Assembly (NCBI GenBank): GCA_036510575.1
Contig: DATCDR010000104.1
Span: forward strand, 1 to 12,879
Length of the DNA: 12,879 bases
DNA from: DATCDR01 sp036510575
GTDB lineage: Bacteria; Actinomycetota; Acidimicrobiia; Acidimicrobiales; Bog-793
Direction of reading: 5' to 3'
The translations under genes were made by a program, and so were the position numbers. Positions within the stretch are counted from its first letter, which is position 1, and every line of letters starts with the position of its first letter. This document shows, piece by piece, positions 1 to 6,209 of this stretch. The notes under the pieces are model-generated. The model saw only the letters and a list, made by a program, of their open reading frames with translations, had not been told where the DNA came from and made no database searches.

Positions 1-381
1 AGTCCGAGGCAACTTCACCTCTAGTGGCTGCTTGCCCGCCGCCTGACCTGCTTCGCGCATAGTCATTCCTGGATGAATCAACTCGAACCTGTCGTCTCGA
101 TCCTTCAGTTCCCGGTGCGCCGTCCAACTTGCCGCGACCCGCCTTTCCGGGGGCCAGCGTCCAGCGACCCCACGGTACTGGCGGTATATCGCAACATTGT
201 TGAGGCCGACGAGCGCGGTGATGAGCGGCTCGACCAGGCCATCAGGGGCCTCCATCAAGAGATCACCCATTGCCCATTTCGGGTCCGCTGGTCCGAGCTT
301 CGCCTTGTCGCCCCGCCCCAGCGGGGGGGCGCCCAGAAGGGCGCGCCCCCGCTCAAGCCACTCATTCCATTGTGAGTCCAT
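1..381 (-). CDS. Partial phage/plasmid-like DNA-binding protein (hypothetical), 3' end beyond the window
   Basis: An open frame of 127 codons runs from ATG at 381 to the left edge without a stop, so the C-terminus is missing. Visible features are a Trp-rich start (WNEWLERGR), then KWAMGDLLMEAP, a helical stretch with YRQYRGVAGRWPPERRV, then ASWTAHRELKD and GMTMREA. From memory this order (a W..GD.L segment, an ARRFPPxRR-like helix, an SW.HHxE segment and a S/T-x-RE-L/A segment) recurs in LmbU-like and other DNA-binding proteins of actinobacterial phages and plasmids. I therefore infer a regulator or element-borne DNA-binding protein, but I do not recognise a named family with certainty. It starts 12 nt after the stop of the upstream gene, in the same frame, so the two are probably one transcript. 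No good ribosome binding site precedes the ATG. A strong GC hairpin lies inside its first 20 codons. Confidence 0.55.
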   Translation of the reverse strand, partial: MDSQWNEWLERGRALLGAPPLGRGDKAKLGPADPKWAMGDLLMEAPDGLVEPLITALVGLNNVAIYRQYRGVAGRWPPERRVAASWTAHRELKDRDDRFELIHPGMTMREAGQAAGKQPLEVKLPRT

Positions 382-393
382 GGCCGGAGTCGA

Positions 394-1098
394 CTAAGCG
401 ACTTCGTCCTCGGATCGCGCCGGCGCAGCGAGCGCGGCCGCCGTTTTTGCGTCAGCTAGCGGCGACAGGGTCAGCTGTGTCTGCTTGAGGGCCCCCACAG
501 TCTGTCGAGCGATTACCGGTGCCATCTCAGGGTGTCGGCGAAGCGCCATCGTTAGATGCCTCGCGACGGCGTCGGCCGACTTCGTCAGCTTCAGAGTTTG
601 CGGCAGGGTGCTGTTCTGCGCGATCAGATCGGCATGGTCCGTGAAAAATCGGCCTGGCTCGGTCTTCGGATTCGGTCGCCCCGTTTCTTCGGAGTGGTAG
701 GTCCGACCAACGGCAGCCTCGCACATAACGAGCGTGTGACCATCAATCTCTGCACGCTTATTGCAATAACCGGTTGTGCCCGTATTAACGAATCCCCACA
801 ACTTTCGTGAGAGGTGTTGACGAGCAAGTCGCTCTTCCTCGCTCGCGGGTTGACTTCTTGCACCCGGTCCGTGCGGAAAGACTTCCTCGTACAACTCGTG
901 TTCGGTGCAGGCCCTCGCCGTCATTTCGGACGGAGCACTTACGATGTGGCTCTTCAGCATCACCTGGTAGACCGCCTCCCTCATCGATTCGTCGTCGATT
1001 TTCTCGACTTCGTCACGATCCTTGAAGACAAATCCTTCAGACGCGCAAGCGCCGTGAACCAAATCGTCCACGGCGGCATAGTTCGGGTATGTACCCAT
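394..1098 (-). CDS. Hypothetical protein, 234 aa, next to tRNA-Val
   Basis: I do not recognise this protein. The start ATG at 1098 is chosen because GGAG lies 6 nt upstream. ATG at 1110 and TTG at 1134 are in frame but lack a well-spaced site. The product begins MGTYPNYAAVDDLVHGA and is acidic and charged. Near the C-terminus it has a helical section (KSADAVARHLTMALRRHPEM) and ends in an Ala-rich tail. No signal peptide, membrane segment or known catalytic motif is visible. Transcription probably starts from the sigma70-type promoter at 1162-1190, giving a leader of about 57 nt. It is followed after 12 nt by the partial DNA-binding-like gene. Its position just 3' of tRNA-Val and its unlike-core character suggest cargo of an integrated element, which is inference. 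Confidence 0.6.
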   Translation of the reverse strand: MGTYPNYAAVDDLVHGACASEGFVFKDRDEVEKIDDESMREAVYQVMLKSHIVSAPSEMTARACTEHELYEEVFPHGPGARSQPASEEERLARQHLSRKLWGFVNTGTTGYCNKRAEIDGHTLVMCEAAVGRTYHSEETGRPNPKTEPGRFFTDHADLIAQNSTLPQTLKLTKSADAVARHLTMALRRHPEMAPVIARQTVGALKQTQLTLSPLADAKTAAALAAPARSEDEVA

Positions 1099-1161
1099 GA
1101 TGTTCTCCATTCCGCTGGACACACGACCCGCCAACCGGGTGGTGGTGCAGCTGGGAGCAAA

Positions 1162-1190
1162 AAAGTAGGTGCACTTCCCGCCGATGTCAA
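1162..1190 (-). promoter_or_regulatory. Sigma70-type promoter for the left-edge gene pair
   Basis: Reading the minus strand, TTGACA (1190-1185) is followed by exactly 17 nt and then TACTTT (1167-1162). This is a perfect -35 hexamer, an ideal spacer and a TAnnnT -10. The expected transcription start is near 1155, about 57 nt before the ATG at 1098. It is the best-matching promoter I found in the window. A small inverted repeat (ACCCG/CGGGT, 1124-1138) lies in the leader. Confidence 0.65.
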
Positions 1191-1281
1191 ATGGTCGCCA
1201 GCAGTTAGCTCCCTACCAGGACTTTGTCCGCGATGCGGTCCACCATCCCGGGGTCTGTCTACCTGTCCCAACGGCTATTTG

Positions 1282-1355
1282 TGGGCGCTGAGGGACTCGA
1301 ACCCCCGACCTGCTCGTTGTAAGCGAGCTGCTCTAACCAGCTGAGCTAAGCGCCC
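1282..1355 (-). tRNA. tRNA-Val (anticodon UAC)
   Basis: The minus strand folds as a complete cloverleaf of 74 nt. The acceptor stem is GGGCGCT paired with AGCGCCC, the D stem GCTC/GAGC, the anticodon stem GCTCG/CGAGC with loop CTTACAA, and the T arm has the TTCGAGT loop. The anticodon TAC is at 1321-1319, which reads valine GUA. The discriminator is A and the 3' CCA is not fully encoded (CA follows). The 5' end is only 5 nt after the stop codon of the lipoprotein gene, so it may be processed from a shared transcript. The 3' end faces the left-edge genes, consistent with use as an integration site. Confidence 0.95.
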
Positions 1356-1360
1356 GCGTC

Positions 1361-1981
1361 CTACGGAGTCTGAGCGCCAGGCGGACCAAGCGGTCCGATT
1401 TGGACGCTGCCGCCACAGATCGTAAGCGACACCGGGAACGACAGCACCTCGGTGTCGCCGGGAGGAGTGATCTCCGCGGAGCCGACAGTCTCACAACCAC
1501 CTCCGCCGACTGGCTCGTTGCTGTAGCGCATCGAAAAGGACGCGGAGTCATGCGGCGCGAGCGTGATCTGCGCTGCGGTCGCGCCACTTTGCGCGACTGT
1601 CACGTTGAGCCGAGGCCCCAGGCCAGCCCCTCCGGCGGCGCTCAGACCAAAGAGCGCCAACGTCGCGTAGCCCTTAAGGAAACAAGCGCTCGGCGCGCCG
1701 TTCGTAACTTTGAACGTCTCGTACCCGGTACCTGCCGCAATGCCTCCGGAGGCCACCGAGACGCTCAACACCCCCGTTGAACAGGCCTGTAGACCGATCG
1801 TGGTCGTCGTCGATGGCGAGGTCGTTGTCACCTGCGTAGTAGAGGTCGTCGTCGACGAGGTCGTCGTCGTTGTAGTTGCTGCATTGCCACACCCGAGAAG
1901 GCCCGCGCCCGCGGCGATGACCGCGAGGACCCTCGCCGGAGAAAAAGGCAGTGATCTGCCCGTGCGGATACGTTTCGTCAC
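1361..1981 (-). CDS. Secreted lipoprotein with DUF4232-like domain
   Basis: The 206-aa product has a basic N-terminus, a hydrophobic segment and a lipobox ending in LLGC (Cys31), so it should be exported, lipidated and anchored on the outer face of the membrane. A Thr/Ser-rich linker (about residues 35-62) follows. Next comes a beta-rich domain with an ACS...CFLKGYATLALF pattern and a second Cys pair near the end (GGGCETV, LTICGG). This resembles DUF4232, a common extracytoplasmic domain of actinobacteria with no established function. The start is GTG at 1981, supported by AGGA about 7 nt upstream. The linker is encoded by a short GTC/GTT-rich repeat on the plus strand (about 1797-1880). The stop TAG is 5 nt before tRNA-Val. 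It is separated from the transporter gene by 131 nt, so it probably has its own promoter. Confidence 0.75.
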   Translation of the reverse strand: MTKRIRTGRSLPFSPARVLAVIAAGAGLLGCGNAATTTTTTSSTTTSTTQVTTTSPSTTTTIGLQACSTGVLSVSVASGGIAAGTGYETFKVTNGAPSACFLKGYATLALFGLSAAGGAGLGPRLNVTVAQSGATAAQITLAPHDSASFSMRYSNEPVGGGGCETVGSAEITPPGDTEVLSFPVSLTICGGSVQIGPLGPPGAQTP

Positions 1982-1993
1982 ATCAAATTCCTA

Positions 1994-2079
1994 TCAGCTT
2001 CGGCACGCGAAACGGCGCGCATCAACGGGGTGTCGCGGTGTCTGACCCGTGTCGGCCGACCTCGTCCGACCGAAGCTGA
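1994..2079. repeat. Spaced inverted repeat upstream of the lipoprotein gene
   Basis: A perfect 10-bp inverted repeat, TCAGCTTCGG (1994-2003) and CCGAAGCTGA (2070-2079), brackets 66 bp of the 131-bp gap between the transporter stop and the lipoprotein start. Inside lies a perfect 10-bp palindrome, GTCGGCCGAC (2051-2060). It could be a regulator site or part of a terminator for the operon upstream. No T-run follows either arm. Confidence 0.35.
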
Positions 2080-2112
2080 CTCAATGCGTCCGCCGACTCG
2101 CCACTCTTTTGG

Positions 2113-3012
2113 TCACTGACCGCCCACAGCGGCGGGGCGGCTATGAGAAAGGACCTCGCCCGAGCCTGTTGAAGTGATGAGCGGCGAGGTGGCGAGCACC
2201 GAGAGCGCGACGAACATGAGCGCGAGTGCGAGCGCAGCACCTCCAAGGCGCGGGATGCTCGCTTGCCAATGGTCCCCGAAGAGCCAAGTGCCCATCACGA
2301 TGCTGACGATCGGGTTCACGATCAACAGCACCGACTGCGATGCTGCGACCGGACCAGAGTCGAGCGCGCGTTGACCAAGCACGAGCCCGATAGCGCCTGC
2401 CACGATCGCGCCGTAGAGGCCGGGGTGACGAGGCAACTGCGCGACGCCGCTTGACCACTCATCGGCGACGGATTTCACGCACGCCGCGGTCAGCGCGTAA
2501 CAAATCGCTGCCGCGACCCCGAATGCCGCAGCGCGCCATACCCGAGAGCCACGACGCGAAGCAAAGACCACTACGACGACCGCGCCGCCGCTCGCGACAT
2601 CGAGCAGCAGCCAACTCTCCGCAGAGGGCTGCGTCGTCCCGCCGACTGGCGCGCTGAGCGTGAGGAATGCACCGAGCGCCAACGCTGTGCCGACAGAGCC
2701 GAGCCACTCTCGCCAGGTCAACTGCCCACGAAACCAGGTACCGATGATCACGACGAGAAACACGATCTCGGTCACCATCACGGGTTGAACCGAAGATAGC
2801 GTCCCCACCGACAGGGCGAGCGCCTGTAGCCCAAAGGCGAGCGTCATGATCAACAAGCCGAGAAACCAGATCGGGCGTCGAAACACGCCGCGGATCAAGC
2901 CGAGCGTCGAGCCCTGCTCATGCGCGGACTGCTCTACGCCGAGACGCTGACAGATCGTCGCAACCGCATTGCACGCAGCGGCAACGATCGCGAGAAGGAT
3001 TGCGAGCAACAC
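2113..3012 (-). CDS. DMT-superfamily (EamA/NIPA-like) membrane transporter
   Basis: The 299-aa product is almost wholly hydrophobic, with about nine predicted membrane helices beginning at residue 1 (MLLAILLAIVAAACNAVA). It shows the two-half layout of the drug/metabolite transporter superfamily. The first half has a GTLSSVQPVMVTEIVFLVV helix, and the second half has a matching segment (SQSVLLIVNPIVSIVMGTWLF). The paired QPV/NPI segments followed by a G-T-W-F turn are typical of this family. The substrate cannot be read from the sequence. The GTG start at 3012 is supported by GAGG six to seven nt upstream, inside the 3' end of rnhB. The gap to the rnhB stop is 2 nt, so translation is likely coupled and it is the third gene of gpsA-rnhB-DMT. 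A small hydrophilic C-terminal tail follows the last helix. Confidence 0.8.
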   Translation of the reverse strand: MLLAILLAIVAAACNAVATICQRLGVEQSAHEQGSTLGLIRGVFRRPIWFLGLLIMTLAFGLQALALSVGTLSSVQPVMVTEIVFLVVIIGTWFRGQLTWREWLGSVGTALALGAFLTLSAPVGGTTQPSAESWLLLDVASGGAVVVVVFASRRGSRVWRAAAFGVAAAICYALTAACVKSVADEWSSGVAQLPRHPGLYGAIVAGAIGLVLGQRALDSGPVAASQSVLLIVNPIVSIVMGTWLFGDHWQASIPRLGGAALALALMFVALSVLATSPLITSTGSGEVLSHSRPAAVGGQ

Positions 3013-3014
3013 CG

Positions 3015-3671
3015 CTACCTCGAAGCAATCTCGGTCGAGCCCGGTCGGGTTGCGTCGAAAGCGGGAGCAAACGACCAGCTCGCACGGTGCTGCTCACTCA
3101 GACCGAGTCGCGAGAGCCCAGCGCGGTGATTCGGCGAAGGGTAGCCCTTGTTCTGTTCAAACGCGTATCCCGGATACCTCGGGGCAAGCTCAATCATCAT
3201 GCGGTCGCGAGTCACCTTTGCCAGGACCGACGCCGCGGCGACCGCGACGCAGCTTCGATCCGCTCCGACGATGGCACGCACATGATCCCGCCCGGTGAAG
3301 TCCGTTTTCCCGTCAACGATCACCGCATCTACCTCGAGAGCGAGTTGCTCGAACGCACGTGCGGTCGCCAGACCTTGCGCCTTCGTCATTCCCAGCTCAT
3401 CGCACTCAGCCGCCGAGGCATGTCCGACGGCGTAGGCCGCCACCGCTAGAGAGAGGGGGGCGAACAGACGCTCGCGCACCGCAGGCGAGAGCAGCTTGGA
3501 GTCAGCGACCCCAGGAGGGAGATCACCGATCGATTCACGCGTGACTACTACCACTCCGACACTGACCGGGCCCGCCCACGCGCCTCGACCGACCTCGTCA
3601 ACGCCGGCCACGGTGCATGCGCCCAACGAGAAGAGCGACTCCTCTTCCGCGTTCGTAGGAAGCACCTTCAC
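3015..3671 (-). CDS. rnhB: Ribonuclease HII
   Basis: Endonuclease that cuts the RNA strand of RNA-DNA hybrids and starts removal of single ribonucleotides from DNA. With the start at GTG 3671 it is 218 aa, normal for RnhB. Family signatures in order are GVDEVGRG (Asp25, Glu26), DSKLL (57-61), VDAVIVDG (the third acidic residue), ASVLAKVTRDRMM and YPGYAFEQNKGYPS with a following His. All the acidic metal-binding residues expected are present. The GTG start is chosen because it overlaps the gpsA stop as GTGA, a classic coupling arrangement. A longer frame reaching 3779 would lie inside gpsA and adds no conserved residues. The C-terminus ends a few nt before the transporter gene. Confidence 0.93.
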   Translation of the reverse strand: MKVLPTNAEEESLFSLGACTVAGVDEVGRGAWAGPVSVGVVVVTRESIGDLPPGVADSKLLSPAVRERLFAPLSLAVAAYAVGHASAAECDELGMTKAQGLATARAFEQLALEVDAVIVDGKTDFTGRDHVRAIVGADRSCVAVAAASVLAKVTRDRMMIELAPRYPGYAFEQNKGYPSPNHRAGLSRLGLSEQHRASWSFAPAFDATRPGSTEIASR

Positions 3672-4693
3672 CTGGTTCGCGGGCCCGATTGAACCGGCGA
3701 GTCGAGCTGAAACTCCGCTCGCGGCGCTCGACCCATGAGCGCGGCGACTCCGTCGGATGGCGTCTGACCTCGGTAGCACACCGCGACGACCTGATCAGCG
3801 ACTGGCACGTCCACACCCAGGCGAGCCGCGAGGTCCACAACGGCGCGAGAACTCCGGACTCCCTCGGCCACACTCCGCCCACCGATTGCCTCGTTAAGGG
3901 GTCGGCCCTCGCCGAGGGCGACACCAACGCTCAGATTCCTGCTCTTGCGACTCGTGCAGGTTGCGACCAGATCGCCGACGCCGGCGAGACCAGCAAACGT
4001 GCGCGGCTCGCCGCCGAGTGCCTCGCCGAAGCGGATCAGCTCCGCGAGCGCTCTCGTAATCAGCGCCGCCCTCGTATTGTCGCCGTATCCGAGTCCCACG
4101 GCCATCCCGCACGCGATCGCCATTACGTTTTTCACGACACCGGCGATCTCACATCCAACGACGTCGGGATTGGTGTAGATGCGAAGACGATCGGACGTGA
4201 AGAGATCCTGCAGCTCTCTGCCGAGCGCATCATCGGTGGTCGCGACCACCGATGCGGTCGGCTGTCCGTCAAAGACCTCCTCCGCGAGATTCGGTCCGGT
4301 CAACAATGCGGTCGGCTGCGCCGGCCACACCTCGCCAAGCACCTCGGTCATCCGCTGGTTAGTGTGCTCCTCGAGGCCCTTGGAGAGACTCACGACCGCT
4401 ACCCCCGGCGACGGAACCACGCCCGCCTGAGACAGCGTCGAGCGGAGACCGTGACTCGGGATCGCGACGACGACGAGCGTCGCGGCCTCGAGCGCGAGCG
4501 ACATGTCCGTCGTGGCGCGAAGCGAGGTCGTGAGGCGTTGAGTACCGAGGTACGCGGAGTTGGCGTGCGACTCCTCGATCTCACGTGCAACATCGCCGGA
4601 TCTCGACCAGACGACGGTGTCGACCTTCTCGGCGAGCATCGACGCGATCGTCGTCCCCCAGGACCCTGCACCGATCACTGCAACCTTTGTCAC
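3668..4693 (-). CDS. gpsA: Glycerol-3-phosphate dehydrogenase [NAD(P)+]
   Basis: Cytoplasmic enzyme that reduces dihydroxyacetone phosphate to sn-glycerol 3-phosphate, the backbone for phospholipids. The 341-aa product has the N-terminal Rossmann motif VAVIGAGSWGT (Gly8, Gly10, Gly13), SKGLEE in the middle, TGPNLAEEV, the catalytic-lysine segment GVVKNVMAIA and the C-terminal signature AGVGDLVATCTS with RN. Length and motifs fit GpsA throughout. GTG at 4693 is chosen over GTG at 4699 because GGAG sits 5 nt before it. It is the first gene of a minus-strand run gpsA-rnhB-DMT and diverges from cofC across about 100 bp. The same divergent gpsA/cofC pair is found in mycobacteria (gpdA2/fbiD). Confidence 0.95.
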   Translation of the reverse strand: MTKVAVIGAGSWGTTIASMLAEKVDTVVWSRSGDVAREIEESHANSAYLGTQRLTTSLRATTDMSLALEAATLVVVAIPSHGLRSTLSQAGVVPSPGVAVVSLSKGLEEHTNQRMTEVLGEVWPAQPTALLTGPNLAEEVFDGQPTASVVATTDDALGRELQDLFTSDRLRIYTNPDVVGCEIAGVVKNVMAIACGMAVGLGYGDNTRAALITRALAELIRFGEALGGEPRTFAGLAGVGDLVATCTSRKSRNLSVGVALGEGRPLNEAIGGRSVAEGVRSSRAVVDLAARLGVDVPVADQVVAVCYRGQTPSDGVAALMGRAPRAEFQLDSPVQSGPRTR

Positions 4694-4784
4694 CAACACT
4701 CCGCGCTCGTGGGCACTGACGTGGCGACCACGCTACTTCCGGACCTGTCGCGCTGCAGTTGATCCGCGACTGTCGAGCCATTCC

Positions 4785-4790
4785 TAGACT
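4785..4790 (+). promoter_or_regulatory. Candidate -10 box for leaderless cofC
   Basis: TAGACT (a TAnnnT hexamer) ends exactly 6 nt before the GTG start of cofC. Transcription would begin at or next to the G of the start codon, giving a leaderless mRNA. No ribosome binding site is visible upstream. A weak -35 (TTGATC, 4759-4764) is spaced 20 nt away, longer than ideal. Confidence 0.45.
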
Positions 4791-4796
4791 CGCCAC

Positions 4797-5393
4797 GTGC
4801 GTGCCCTCCTCGTGCCAGTGAAGTCGTTCACCGAAGCCAAACACCGCTTGGAGAGCGCGCTCTCACCAACGTCGCGCGCCGACCTCGCGAGGCAGCTAGC
4901 AGCGATCGTGCTCGCTGCCGCGGGGGACCTTGACAAGTTCGTGGCCTGCGACGACGGGCAGGTCGCGGACTGGGCTATCGCGCAAGGAGCGTTCGTGCTC
5001 TGGACGCCCGGACTCGGTCTTTCCGGCGCGGTCAACGCTGGCGTCGCGCACCTCGCAACCGTCGGCTACGACACCGTCGTCGTCGCGCACGCCGATCTTC
5101 CCCTCGTAACTACCTTCGAGAATTTCGCGCATGATGGCGCGGTCACGCTCGCGCCGGACTGGCGAGATGACGGCACGAACGTCGCGGCGGTTCCCGCGGG
5201 TGCGGGCTTCCATTTCGCGTATGGTCCAGGATCGTTCTCCCGACACCGCGCCGAGGCCACGCGGCTTGGCATCCCACTTGTGGTCGTCCGAGACGAACGC
5301 CTCGGAAGCGACGTAGACCTCCCGAGTGACCTTCATCTCGTCACCCACCTACTCCCGCGACACGTCGCAGGCGTAGTTGCGGAAAACGAGTAG
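4797..5393 (+). CDS. cofC: Phosphoenolpyruvate/2-phospho-L-lactate guanylyltransferase (F420 biosynthesis)
   Basis: CofC (FbiD in mycobacteria) joins GTP to phosphoenolpyruvate or 2-phospho-L-lactate, giving the activated precursor used by CofD/FbiA to make coenzyme F420. The 198-aa product starts RALLVPVKSFTEAKHRLESAL, the nucleotide-binding start of the family. It also has HADLPLV (metal-binding Asp), DDGTNVAAV and FHFAYGPGSFSRH, all family hallmarks. In bacteria phosphoenolpyruvate is the likely substrate, from work on FbiD. The GTG start at 4797 lacks a Shine-Dalgarno site but has a -10-like box 6 nt upstream, so the mRNA may be leaderless. The PIG-L gene follows after 7 nt, giving a two-gene operon. 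Other F420 genes are not in the window. Confidence 0.92.
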   Translation: MRALLVPVKSFTEAKHRLESALSPTSRADLARQLAAIVLAAAGDLDKFVACDDGQVADWAIAQGAFVLWTPGLGLSGAVNAGVAHLATVGYDTVVVAHADLPLVTTFENFAHDGAVTLAPDWRDDGTNVAAVPAGAGFHFAYGPGSFSRHRAEATRLGIPLVVVRDERLGSDVDLPSDLHLVTHLLPRHVAGVVAENE

Positions 5394-5400
5394 CACTCGC

Positions 5401-6135
5401 GTGCCCGCATCGATCAACCTCGACACCCCCAAGCGCGCGCTGGCAATCGGCGCGCACCCAGATGACATCGAGTTCGGATGTGGGGGAACGCTTGCGAAAT
5501 GGGCGAGCGCGGGCTGTGAGATATTCCACCTCATCTGCACCGACGGTTCCAAGGGAACCTGGGATCCAACCACCGATCAGCACTTGCTCATAGCGGAGCG
5601 ACAGCTCGAACAACGCGCCGCGGCACGAATGCTCGGAGGACATCACGACGTCATCTTCCTCGGCTGGCCCGACGGCGAGCTCGCCTCCGGTCTCGAGCAA
5701 CGACGTCAAGTCGCACTCTGGATCAGACGCCTTCGGCCTGAGATCGTGCTCGCGCACGACCCCTGGAAGCGCTATCGACTGCACCCGGATCACCGCGAGG
5801 CAGGGTTCCTTGCCACGGAGGGGATCGTCGCCGCCCGCGATCCGCTCTTCTTTCCAGACCTCGAAGAAGCGCCACATCGCCCACAGGCATTGCTGCTCTT
5901 TGAGCCGGACGAGATCGATCACTACGAGGACGTGGCCGATCACTTCGACACAAAGATTCGGGCGCTGCTCGCGCATCAGAGCCAATTTGAAACCACGATG
6001 CACATCGGTGACGACGCGACCGTCGACGTGACGACCCAGCAGTTCGTCGAGAGAGAACGTCAACGACTCGCTACAGCCGGGGAGAGCGTCGGGATCTCCC
6101 TCGCCGAGCCGTTCAAGCGAATGGACCGCCTTTAG
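5401..6135 (+). CDS. PIG-L (LmbE-like) family zinc-dependent deacetylase
   Basis: PIG-L enzymes remove N-acetyl groups from sugar-containing substrates; in actinobacteria the family includes MshB and Mca of mycothiol metabolism. With GTG at 5401 the protein is 244 aa. The zinc motif AHPDD lies at residues 18-22 and HPDH at 128-131, giving the His, Asp, His ligands and the catalytic Asp. Other shared segments are GCGGTLAKWA, LGWPDGEL and the C-terminal KIRALLAHQSQF. It is shorter than typical MshB/Mca (about 290-300 aa), so I do not assign a substrate. TTG at 5377 is an alternative start that would overlap cofC, but GTG at 5401 directly follows the cofC stop at 5393. It occupies the place of ppk-mutT1 in the mycobacterial block, which is notable. 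Confidence 0.88.
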   Translation: MPASINLDTPKRALAIGAHPDDIEFGCGGTLAKWASAGCEIFHLICTDGSKGTWDPTTDQHLLIAERQLEQRAAARMLGGHHDVIFLGWPDGELASGLEQRRQVALWIRRLRPEIVLAHDPWKRYRLHPDHREAGFLATEGIVAARDPLFFPDLEEAPHRPQALLLFEPDEIDHYEDVADHFDTKIRALLAHQSQFETTMHIGDDATVDVTTQQFVERERQRLATAGESVGISLAEPFKRMDRL

Positions 6136-6154
6136 GCAACTCCGCCTCGACGGC

Positions 6155-6185
6155 GAGGAGCCCTGACCGTGAGTCAGGGCTCCTC
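6155..6185. terminator. Bidirectional hairpin between PIG-L and HU genes
   Basis: A perfect 13-bp stem (GAGGAGCCCTGAC, 6155-6167; partner 6173-6185) closes a 5-nt loop CGTGA. It lies 19 nt after the PIG-L stop and 24 nt before the HU stop on the opposite strand, the right place for a shared terminator of convergent genes. No long T-run follows on either side (only CATTTCC on the plus side), which is common for actinobacterial terminators. Confidence 0.75.
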
Positions 6186-6209
6186 CATTTCCGAGTGCTA
6201 TGCGACGCG

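Noticed and set aside
73..375. 100-codon plus-strand frame at the left edge
   Set aside because: The opposite strand is open for all 127 codons to the edge with a Trp-rich, family-like sequence, so that frame is preferred.
814..1344. 176-codon plus-strand frame across the promoter and tRNA
   Set aside because: It runs through the tRNA-Val gene and its last residues are the tRNA antisense, a common false gene call.
3689..4762. 357-codon plus-strand open frame
   Set aside because: Antisense to gpsA, whose motifs are complete; long antisense frames are expected in GC-rich coding DNA.
5341..6063. 240-codon minus-strand frame opposite the PIG-L gene
   Set aside because: The plus strand has zinc motifs AHPDD and HPDH and operon spacing to cofC; the minus frame has no recognisable family.
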